5,096 nucleotides of DNA from Planctomycetota bacterium (lineage in GTDB: Bacteria > Planctomycetota > UBA1135 > GCA-002686595). The stretch spans positions 1 to 5,096 of the forward strand of contig JAQBVH010000306.1 in the NCBI GenBank assembly GCA_027623615.1, read 5' to 3'. The notes under the pieces are model-generated. The model was given only the letters and a program-made list of their open reading frames with translations, was not told where the DNA came from and did no database searches. Made by a program: the position numbers and the translations under genes. Positions 1 to 5,096 of the stretch are shown one piece after another (the stretch's first letter is position 1; every line of letters starts with the position of its first letter).

Positions 1-778
1 CTTCTTCGTCCCAGCCGATCGCGGCCAGGGCGGCCTCGACCAGGGCTGGCCGCGCGGCGCGCATGTCGAAGTCCTCGACGGCCGGACGTGCGAGGAGCGC
101 GAAGGCGAGGGCGCGCTCGCCGCGCACGTCGATGCCGATCAGCCACCCATGCTCGGGTCGCAGGGACCAGCCCGTCTTCTCGTGGCGGACGTTGCTCCCC
201 ACGGAGCGGGTGATCATCGCTGCGAGGACCTCGTCCTGGGCCTCGCGCGCAAATCCCAGCTCCCGCTTCCAGAGCCGGCGCAGGAACTGCACCTGCTCGT
301 CGGGTGAGATCGCCAGGTCCCCGTGCAGCCAGAACGTCACGCGCTCGCCGCCGGTCTGCCGGTTGCCGTAGCGCTCGCGCTGCAGGAGCTCTTCGAAGCG
401 CCCGCGGCCGATGCGCCGGGCCGTCTCCTCGTAGACCCACACGGCCGAGACGGCCAGGGCGCTGCGCAGGTCGTGTGCCTGGTCCCAGGCGCCGCCGCGC
501 AGGACGCGATCCCAGGGGACCACCTCCTCGCTCGAGGCCACGGCGCCGGTCTCGAGCGCGGCCATGAAGTGGAACACCTTGAAGGTCGACGCGGGCAGGG
601 CGCGCTCGGTGCACCGGCCCCGGTCCGACCGGTGCCAGGCGCCGGTGTCGAGCTCGACCGCACTGAAGGCGCCGGTCGCGCCGTGGGCCTCGAACAGCTC
701 CTCCCAGTCCAGCGCGTCGGTGGAGCCGATCGACCGGCAGCCGACGAGTGCAAGGCAGAGCAGGACCCAGGCGCGCAT
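1..778 (-). CDS. bla: Class D (OXA-type) beta-lactamase, predicted lipoprotein, C-terminus cut by window edge
   Basis: This is a serine beta-lactamase that would hydrolyse beta-lactams outside the cytoplasmic membrane through a carbamylated lysine. 259 residues are in the window and no stop is reached; class D enzymes are about 250-280 residues, so little is missing. All class D landmarks are present in order: catalytic S64-T-F-K67, S111-A-V113, Y137-G-N139, W150 in an F-W-L-H-G stretch (the lysine-stabilising Trp), and K201-T-G-W204. Their spacing matches OXA-10 with an almost constant offset of 3-4 residues. The N-terminus is a short hydrophobic signal ending L-V-G-C14, a good lipobox, so membrane anchoring through Cys14 is inferred. 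The ATG at 778 is chosen because it gives this signal; no Shine-Dalgarno sequence precedes it. The gene diverges from the acetyltransferase at 807. The S-T-F-K and Y-G-N motifs argue against a BlaR/MecR sensor or a class A enzyme. The substrate range, including carbapenems, cannot be read from this. Confidence 0.93.
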   Translation of the reverse strand, partial: MRAWVLLCLALVGCRSIGSTDALDWEELFEAHGATGAFSAVELDTGAWHRSDRGRCTERALPASTFKVFHFMAALETGAVASSEEVVPWDRVLRGGAWDQAHDLRSALAVSAVWVYEETARRIGRGRFEELLQRERYGNRQTGGERVTFWLHGDLAISPDEQVQFLRRLWKRELGFAREAQDEVLAAMITRSVGSNVRHEKTGWSLRPEHGWLIGIDVRGERALAFALLARPAVEDFDMRAARPALVEAALAAIGWDEE

Positions 779-806
779 GCACGCGATGCTAGAATCTGCC
801 CCAGCC
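779..806. promoter_or_regulatory. 28 bp divergent gap between bla and the acetyltransferase gene
   Basis: This short gap must serve two divergent genes. It has no Shine-Dalgarno-like purine run for either. A TAGAAT hexamer at 790-795 on the plus strand resembles a -10 box and would put transcription start only a few bases before the ATG at 807. The reverse strand offers TAGCAT (792-787) at a similar distance from the bla start at 778. No convincing -35 boxes are seen; if present, they lie inside the opposite gene. The promoter role is inferred from position and these weak matches only. Confidence 0.3.
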
Positions 807-1358
807 ATGGACGAGATCTTCCGGCACTTCCCGCTGCTCACGACCTCGCGGCTGCAACTGCGCGAGATGACCCAGGCCGACGCGCCGCGGGTGCTCGAGC
901 TGTACGGAGATCCCAAGGTGGTCGAGTTCTACGACCTCTCGCTGTTCGAGGATCTCGACCGTGCGCTGGCCCACGTCCGCGACCGGCACCGCGAGTTCCA
1001 CGAGCACAGGGGGATCCGCTGGGTGGCCACCGAGCAGGGCGGCGCCGATCAACTGGTCGGCACGGTGGGCCTGCACGGCATTCACGCAACGCACCGTTAC
1101 GCGGAGCTCGGCTACGCGGTCCACCCGGCCCACTGGCGCCGGGGCATCGGCCTCGAGTCGGTGCAGCGCGTCGTGAACTTCGGCTTCGAGGACCTGGGCC
1201 TGCGCCGCATCGAGGCCTACGTCGACCCGCGCAACGGCGGGAGCCTGGGGCTGCTCGAGCGGGCCGGCTTCCGGTTCGAGGGCACCCTGCGCAAGCGCTA
1301 CTGGGACGGCGAGGCGTTCCAGGACGACCTGCTGTTCGCGCGGCTGAGCGACGACTAG
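807..1358 (+). CDS. GNAT family N-acetyltransferase, RimJ/RimL type
   Basis: This is a 183-residue cytoplasmic acetyl-CoA-dependent N-acetyltransferase of the Acetyltransf_3 (RimJ/RimL-like) branch. RimJ and RimL acetylate ribosomal protein N-termini, but most relatives have unknown substrates, so none is assigned. Visible family marks are the opening L-L-T-T-S-R-L-Q-L-R (10-19), a D-P-x-V segment (35-38), and the strand E-L-G-Y-A-V (100-105). These are followed by the acetyl-CoA loop W110-R-R-G-I-G115, then D-P-R-N143-x-x-S146 with L-L-E-R-A-G-F (149-155). The length is typical. In-frame ATGs also exist at 777 and 786. The ATG at 807 is preferred because the family's conserved N-terminus begins right after it, and the 777 start would overlap the bla start codon. 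No ribosome binding site is seen, so the mRNA may be near-leaderless. The gene converges on the ankyrin gene with a 4 bp overlap. Confidence 0.9.
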   Translation: MDEIFRHFPLLTTSRLQLREMTQADAPRVLELYGDPKVVEFYDLSLFEDLDRALAHVRDRHREFHEHRGIRWVATEQGGADQLVGTVGLHGIHATHRYAELGYAVHPAHWRRGIGLESVQRVVNFGFEDLGLRRIEAYVDPRNGGSLGLLERAGFRFEGTLRKRYWDGEAFQDDLLFARLSDD

Positions 1359-2581
1359 GCCGAGTCCGGGAGGTGCGCACGCAGCACCTCCTGCAGGCGC
1401 GGCGCCGCGTCGGTCAGCGCGCGCTTGCCCGGCTGACCCGGCGGGTCGCCGGGGAGGTCGACCGCGGCGCCGCTGGCGAGCAGGAGCTCGAGGATCGCCT
1501 GGTACCTGTCGAGGTTGCCCGCGGCGCCGCCCGAGTAGCGCGAACCGTGGGTGACCCAGCCCAGCGGCGTCGAGTCGTGTCCGCAACCGCCCGCGTTCAC
1601 GTCTGCGCCGCGCTCGACCAGCATCCGCGCCGTGCGCACGGCCGCGAACCAGGCGGTCTGCTGCAGGCACGTGCCGCCGTCGAGGCCGCGGGACTCGATG
1701 TCGAAGCCGTGGTCGAGCAGGAGGCTGACGGCGCCGGTGTTGTCCTGGCTCGCGAGGTCGGCGATCAGGCGCGCCTCCTCGGGGGCCAGAGAGCTTGCCA
1801 GGTCCGCGTGCTGTGCGAGGAGCGCGCGGGCGCGCTCCTCGTCCTGCGCGTGCAGCGCCTCGGCCAGCTCGTCGATCGGCTGCCGCTCGGCCGCAGCGCC
1901 CAGCTGCGCGAGTCGCTGCGCGACCTCCGGGAACGGTCTGCGGATCGCGTGGCGCCAGGCCGTGTCGCCGCCGCGGGTGGTCGCGTTCACGTCCGCGCCG
2001 CGCGCGACGAACAGATCGAGCGCGTCGAGGCGCCGGCGGCGGACGGCTGCGTGGAGCACGGTCTCGTCGTGGGGGCCGCAGCGCACGTCCCAGTCCACAG
2101 GCTCCTCGAGGAGTCGCGTCACCAGCTCCTGGTTCCAACAATCGTCGGCGGCGTGGTGCAGCAGGCTGATCCCGCGCGGGTTGTCCTTGGAGGCGGGCTG
2201 GCCACCTGCGGCGAGCAGGGCCTCGAGACGGTCGGCGTGTTGGGCCTCGAACGCCACGAAGAGCGAGCGCCCGTCGTTCGGGTCCGCACCACTTGCAACG
2301 AGCGCCTCGATCACGGCGACCGGGTCGGCGTCGTCGGGCGCCTTCACGAAGCTCGCCAGGGCAAGGGGCGTCCAGCCTCGCGGTCCGGGCGACGTGGCCC
2401 GCGAGGGATCGTCGGCGAGGTGCCCGCGCACGGCGTCGAGGTCGCACAGGACGGCCGCCGCGTGGACGCTCTGGGTGGCCAGATCGGGGGGCACGGCCAG
2501 GATCGTCTCGACCTGGCCAACGCGGCCGCGTTGGGCAGCGCCGATCAAGGCGTCGAGGGCGTCTTGGGGGGTGGGGACCAT
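1355..2581 (-). CDS. Ankyrin-repeat protein, cytoplasmic, function unknown
   Basis: This is a 408-residue protein made almost wholly of ankyrin-type helical repeats, a protein-protein interaction scaffold. Recognisable repeat cores are G-W-T-P-L-A-L-A (69-76) with L-V-A-S-G-A-D-P-N (94-102), L-L-H-H-A-A (140-145), and T-V-L-H-A-A-V (174-180) with F-V-A-R-G-A-D-V-N (191-199). Further cores are S-L-L-L-D-H-G (286-292), L-V-E-R-G-A-D-V-N (321-329) followed by S-T-P-L (337-340), and L-L-L-A-S-G-A-A-V (366-374). The stretch between about 210 and 280 is degenerate. There is no signal peptide, membrane segment or catalytic domain, so the protein is probably cytoplasmic and its partner is unknown. 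The ATG at 2581 is supported by AGGA (minus strand) seven bases upstream. It is a lone gene, convergent with the acetyltransferase and divergent from the LamG gene. Neither neighbour points to its role. Confidence 0.9.
   Translation of the reverse strand: MVPTPQDALDALIGAAQRGRVGQVETILAVPPDLATQSVHAAAVLCDLDAVRGHLADDPSRATSPGPRGWTPLALASFVKAPDDADPVAVIEALVASGADPNDGRSLFVAFEAQHADRLEALLAAGGQPASKDNPRGISLLHHAADDCWNQELVTRLLEEPVDWDVRCGPHDETVLHAAVRRRRLDALDLFVARGADVNATTRGGDTAWRHAIRRPFPEVAQRLAQLGAAAERQPIDELAEALHAQDEERARALLAQHADLASSLAPEEARLIADLASQDNTGAVSLLLDHGFDIESRGLDGGTCLQQTAWFAAVRTARMLVERGADVNAGGCGHDSTPLGWVTHGSRYSGGAAGNLDRYQAILELLLASGAAVDLPGDPPGQPGKRALTDAAPRLQEVLRAHLPDSA
1367..1393 (+). terminator. Hairpin just downstream of the acetyltransferase stop, inside the ankyrin gene's 3' end
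   Basis: A perfect 8 bp inverted repeat, GGAGGTGC at 1369-1376 and GCACCTCC at 1384-1391, encloses a 7-base loop. In plus-strand RNA the stem extends by a G-U pair (1368/1392) and a C-G pair (1367/1393). In minus-strand RNA the wobble becomes a C-A mismatch, so the structure favours the plus-strand transcript. It starts about ten bases after the acetyltransferase stop codon, where a terminator or 3'-end stabiliser would be expected. There is no following T-run, so it is not a classical intrinsic terminator. It also encodes the last residues of the ankyrin protein, so selection on the protein could contribute. Confidence 0.4.
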
Positions 2582-2588
2582 GCCGGGA

Positions 2589-2592
2589 TCCT
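2589..2592 (-). promoter_or_regulatory. Ribosome binding site of the ankyrin gene
   Basis: Read on the minus strand this is AGGA, with seven bases before the ATG at 2581. The spacing is close to ideal and supports this start over internal ones. Confidence 0.6.
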
Positions 2593-2626
2593 AATGCTCG
2601 CCTCCCCGGTCAGCGTCGGATAGAAC

Positions 2627-2633
2627 GGAAGGA
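2627..2633 (+). promoter_or_regulatory. Probable ribosome binding site of the LamG gene (long spacing)
   Basis: The purine run GGAAGGA is a strong Shine-Dalgarno-like sequence but lies 14 bases before the ATG at 2648, longer than usual. No other start codon lies in between in frame, and the signal peptide begins directly at 2648, so the start itself is not in doubt. Confidence 0.5.
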
Positions 2634-2647
2634 CACCAGAGATCCCC

Positions 2648-3739
2648 ATGCGCTTCGCCCTGCTCCTGCCCGCCGCTCTGCTGATCGCCCCGTCCGCCGC
2701 CCAGGACCTCGAGGCCTGGTACAAGCTCGACGAGACGGCCGGTCCGACCTGCGTCGACGCAGCGGGCAACGGTCACGACGGCACCTTCGACGGCTGCACC
2801 CTGGCGCTGCCGAGCGCCCACCCGGAGCTGGGAACCGCGGTTCACTTCAACGGCAGCGGGGACAAGGTCGACATCCTCGACGGCCCGGGCTTCACCGATC
2901 TGCGCAGCGAGCTGACCATCGCCTGCTGGATGAACGCGGACACCCTGGGCGGCGTGCGCCGCCTCTTCGGAAACGACGGCAGCTGGACCTGGGGCACGGT
3001 CGGAACCGGGATCCGCTTCACGACGCGCACGATCAAGGACTACGACCAGCCGGCCGGCCTCGTACCGAACCAGTGGTACCACGTGTGCTGTGTCTTCGAC
3101 GCGAGCTTCAACGTCGAGTTCTATCTCGACGGTCAGCTGATCGGCACGATCGCCGGTGCCCAACAGGCGAACGCGCCCTTCCCCGACTGGCACATCGGCT
3201 ACAAGGACCCGGGCGCGCCCGAGTGGTGGTTCGGTCTGATCGACGACATCCAGGTCTACGACGGCGTGCTGGATGCGATTCAGGTGAAGTGGCTCTTCGA
3301 CCACCCTGGCGAGAGCCTGGGCGCCGGACCGGTCGGCACGAGCTACTGCGGGCCGGCCAACGCGAACTCCACCGGCGTTGCTGCGCTGATCGAGGGGTTC
3401 GGGAAGGACTCCGCCTCGGCGAACGACTTGACCCTGACCGCCAAGGGGATGCCCGTCGGCGAGGTGGCGTTGTTCCTCTGCGGCGACGCCCAGGGCTTCA
3501 CGCCCCTGCCCGGCGGTAGCCAGGGCAACCTCTGCCTGAGCGGCAGCCTGGGTCGCTTCCAGTCCCAGCTGGGCACGACCGACGCCAACGGTGAGTTCGA
3601 GATCGACGTCGACCTGACCGCGTTGCCCGTCTGGCCGAACCACGCCGTTCAGCCCGGCGAGAGCTGGTACTTCCAGGCCTGGTTCACCGACGGCGGCACC
3701 TCGAACTTCACGGACGCCCTCGCGGTCTCGTTTCAGTAG
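2648..3739 (+). CDS. Secreted LamG (concanavalin A-like) domain protein with planctomycete C-terminal module
   Basis: This is a 363-residue exported protein. Residues 1-19 form a Sec signal peptide (M-R-F-A-L-L-L-P, then a hydrophobic core, with predicted cleavage near A-A-Q19). Residues 20-217 are a LamG/concanavalin A-like beta-sandwich: W-Y-K-L-D-E at 24-29, A-V-H-F-N-G-S-G at 64-71, L-T-I-A-C-W at 89-94, and N-Q-W-Y-H-V-C-C-V-F-D at 141-151. These are followed by E-F-Y-L-D-G-Q-L at 157-164 and F-G-L-I-D-D-I-Q-V-Y at 195-204. Such folds bind sugars or proteins; the ligand is unknown. Residues about 229-363 form a second module: G-T-S-Y-C-G-P-A-N-A-N-S-T-G at 230-243, N-D-L-T-L at 259-263, P-G-G-S-Q-G-N-L-C-L at 288-297, W-Y-F-Q-A-W at 340-345, and T-S-N-F-T-D at 351-356. 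I recall this module from many exported planctomycete proteins; its function is not known to me. No catalytic residues are evident. The next gene starts 3 bp downstream, implying an operon. Confidence 0.9.
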   Translation: MRFALLLPAALLIAPSAAQDLEAWYKLDETAGPTCVDAAGNGHDGTFDGCTLALPSAHPELGTAVHFNGSGDKVDILDGPGFTDLRSELTIACWMNADTLGGVRRLFGNDGSWTWGTVGTGIRFTTRTIKDYDQPAGLVPNQWYHVCCVFDASFNVEFYLDGQLIGTIAGAQQANAPFPDWHIGYKDPGAPEWWFGLIDDIQVYDGVLDAIQVKWLFDHPGESLGAGPVGTSYCGPANANSTGVAALIEGFGKDSASANDLTLTAKGMPVGEVALFLCGDAQGFTPLPGGSQGNLCLSGSLGRFQSQLGTTDANGEFEIDVDLTALPVWPNHAVQPGESWYFQAWFTDGGTSNFTDALAVSFQ

Positions 3740-3742
3740 GCG

Positions 3743-5096
3743 GTGCGCATCTCGCTCGGCGTCGCGCTCCTGATCGCGCCCGCGTCGTTCGCGGCGCAGG
3801 AGGACGCGCCCCACTGGAGCTTGCGTCCACTCGTCGAGCCCGACGTCCCGCAGCTGGAAGGGTGGGGCCGGAACCGGGTCGACGGCTTCGTCGCCGAGGC
3901 CCTCGCACGCCAAGGCCTCTCACCGTCCCCCGAGGCGGACCGGGCGACCCTGATCCGGCGCCTGACCTTCGACCTCTGGGGACTGCCCCCGACGCGCGCC
4001 GAGGTGGACGCCTTCCTGGCCGACGACCGGTCCGACGCCTACGGGCGGCTCGTCGACCGCCTGCTCGCCTCGCGCCACTACGCCGAGCGCCAGGCGCAGC
4101 ACTGGCTCGACGTCGCGCGCTACGGCGACACCCACGGGTTCGACAAGGACAAGCGTCGGCCGCACGCTTGGCGTTACCGGGACTGGGTCGTCGACGCGTT
4201 CGACCGGGACCTGACCTGGGCGGAGTTCCTCGCGCGGCAGCTGGCGGGTGACGTGCTCGATCCGGGCGGACCGGACGTGGCGGGCACGGGGTTCCTCGCC
4301 GCGGGGCCCTGGGACTTCGTCGGCCACGTGGAGCTGCGCGAGGGAACGGTCGACAAGGCGCTGACGCGCCACCTCGACCGGGACGAGGTGGCCGGCGCGG
4401 TCCTCGCCGCCTTCGCCAGCACGACGGTCAGCTGCGCCCGCTGCCACGACCACAAGTTCGACCCGATCCCGATCGCGGAGTACTACGCTCTGCAGTCGGT
4501 GTTCGCGGGCATCGAGCGCGCGGACGTCGCGTTCGACGCAGACCCCGACGCTGCGCGCATGCGGCGCCTGCTCGAGGCCGAGGTGGCGGCGCGGCGCGCG
4601 GAGATCACGCGCTACGAGGCCGACCTGGCCGGGGTGAGCTCCCCGGAGATCGAGCTACTCGACGAGCGGCTGGCCGGGGTCGAACGCCAGCGGCTGCCCG
4701 CGCAGTGGACCACCTCGACCCTCGCCGAGGGCGGCGGTCGCCGGCTGGGCTATCACTCGCAGATCGCGCCGTCACCGGACGTTGCGAAGTGGGTCCAGGT
4801 GGACCTCGGCGCGTCCTTGTTCTTCGACGAGGTCGCGCTGTGGCCGTCGAACGAGACCTTCGGACTCTGGGAGGGCGCGGGCTTCGGGTTCCCCGTTCGC
4901 TTCTCCGTGTTGGTCGGCGACGCGCCCGACCTGTCCGACGCGCGCGTGCTCTTCTCCCTGCGCGAACAGGACCTCCCGAACCACGGGGACACTCCCTTCG
5001 TGGTGACCGGGGACGGTCAGGCCGCGCGCTACGTGCGCGTGGTCGTCCACAAGCTGTGGGGGCGGGCGACCGCGGGCAGCACGGACTACTGCTTCG
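3743..5096 (+). CDS. DUF1549 (PSCyt2) exported protein with C-x-x-C-H motif and discoidin-like insert, 3' end cut by window
   Basis: 451 residues are in the window and the frame is still open at the edge. Residues 1-18 are a signal peptide (M-R-I-S-L-G-V-A-L-L, then A-S-F-A-A), so the protein acts outside the cytoplasm. Residues about 46-258 are DUF1549: L-I-R-R-L-T-F-D-L-W-G-L-P-P at 70-83, Y-A-E-R-Q at 113-117, H-W-L-D-V-A-R-Y at 120-127, and W-R-Y-R-D-W-V at 143-149. Next is C231-A-R-C234-H235-D-H-K-F-D-P-I-P, a c-type heme-like signature conserved in the family. Residues about 270-318 are charged and probably helical, with a repeated L-A-G-V 15 residues apart. Residues about 335-451 resemble a discoidin (F5/8 type C) domain, including W-V-Q-V-D-L-G at 350-356. 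A C-terminal DUF1553 is expected beyond the edge. The N-terminal PSCyt1 cytochrome domain of many relatives is absent. The start is a GTG three bases after the LamG stop with no proper ribosome site, suggesting translational coupling. The biochemical role of the family is unproven. Confidence 0.9.
   Translation, partial: MRISLGVALLIAPASFAAQEDAPHWSLRPLVEPDVPQLEGWGRNRVDGFVAEALARQGLSPSPEADRATLIRRLTFDLWGLPPTRAEVDAFLADDRSDAYGRLVDRLLASRHYAERQAQHWLDVARYGDTHGFDKDKRRPHAWRYRDWVVDAFDRDLTWAEFLARQLAGDVLDPGGPDVAGTGFLAAGPWDFVGHVELREGTVDKALTRHLDRDEVAGAVLAAFASTTVSCARCHDHKFDPIPIAEYYALQSVFAGIERADVAFDADPDAARMRRLLEAEVAARRAEITRYEADLAGVSSPEIELLDERLAGVERQRLPAQWTTSTLAEGGGRRLGYHSQIAPSPDVAKWVQVDLGASLFFDEVALWPSNETFGLWEGAGFGFPVRFSVLVGDAPDLSDARVLFSLREQDLPNHGDTPFVVTGDGQAARYVRVVVHKLWGRATAGSTDYCF

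Larger units (their letters stand above)
2582..2647. promoter_or_regulatory. 66 bp divergent intergenic region between the ankyrin gene and the LamG operon
   Basis: This gap must carry or adjoin promoters for both genes. A TAGAAC hexamer at 2621-2626 (plus strand) is a weak -10 candidate, but it sits right against the purine-rich GGAAGGA, so both cannot work in the usual way. On the minus strand CTGACC (2614-2609) lies 15 bases from TAGGAT (2593-2588), a poor promoter match that also contains the ankyrin ribosome site. An inverted repeat GGGATC (2585-2590) and GATCCC (2641-2646) lies near the two start codons. No specific regulator can be named. Confidence 0.4.

Noticed and set aside
63..567. 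Small plus-strand open frames opposite the beta-lactamase.
   Set aside because: The minus strand carries all class D motifs in one uninterrupted frame, while the plus-strand products are Arg/Ser/Pro-rich with no supporting start site.
789..2447. A 552-codon minus-strand open frame.
   Set aside because: It is a shadow running opposite the acetyltransferase and out of frame through the ankyrin gene. The product is Arg/Pro/Ala-rich with no recognisable fold.
323..2623. A very long plus-strand open frame of 766 codons covering bla and the ankyrin gene.
   Set aside because: It is codon-aligned antisense to both minus-strand genes, where stops are rare at this GC. Its product is low-complexity Arg/Ala/Val-rich with no domain, and it crosses the acetyltransferase in another phase.
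2293..3519. A 408-codon plus-strand open frame overlapping the ankyrin gene start and the LamG gene.
   Set aside because: It crosses a divergent intergenic region and two well-supported genes out of frame, and its product is Arg-rich with no domain.
2591..3913. A 440-codon minus-strand open frame opposite the LamG and DUF1549 genes.
   Set aside because: The plus-strand frames show clear signal peptides and domains, while this product is low-complexity and is explained by GC-rich third positions.
4629..4646. A perfect hairpin, CCGGGG and CCCCGG around a six-base loop.
   Set aside because: It lies in the middle of the DUF1549 coding sequence, in the linker, with no positional reason to be functional. 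Such stems are expected by chance at this GC.

Overview
This 5.1 kb window is very GC-rich (roughly 70% by eye) and densely packed with five genes. It has no RNA genes, mobile elements or CRISPR arrays that I can see. The organism is most likely a planctomycete. The right-hand gene is a DUF1549-type (PSCyt2) protein, a family greatly expanded in that phylum. The LamG protein before it ends in a module beginning Y-C-G-P-A that I recall as common in exported proteins of the Saltatorellus/Engelhardtia (Poly30-like) planctomycete lineage. The phylum call is well supported; the lineage call rests on memory of that module.

Layout: (1) 1-778, minus strand, a class D (OXA-type) beta-lactamase with a lipoprotein signal, cut by the left window edge close to its C-terminus. 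(2) 779-806, a 28 bp divergent gap. (3) 807-1358, plus strand, a RimJ/RimL-type GNAT acetyltransferase. (4) 1355-2581, minus strand, a cytoplasmic ankyrin-repeat protein whose stop codon overlaps the acetyltransferase stop inside one CTAG palindrome. (5) 2582-2647, a 66 bp divergent gap. (6) 2648-3739, plus strand, a secreted LamG-domain protein. (7) 3743-5096, plus strand, a GTG-initiated DUF1549 protein with a C-x-x-C-H motif and an inserted discoidin-like domain, cut by the right edge.

The left half (beta-lactamase, acetyltransferase, ankyrin protein) holds single genes in alternating orientation, so no shared pathway can be read from it. The right half is a probable two-gene operon of exported proteins separated by 3 bp, both carrying carbohydrate- or surface-binding-like folds (LamG, discoidin). 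This fits the extracytoplasmic polymer-handling or surface role usually guessed for these families. I found no convincing new defence, mobile or RNA system. The points most worth following are the planctomycete OXA-type enzyme, the conserved C-terminal module of the LamG protein, and the C-x-x-C-H protein coupled to it. Long open frames in other phases are by-products of high GC.
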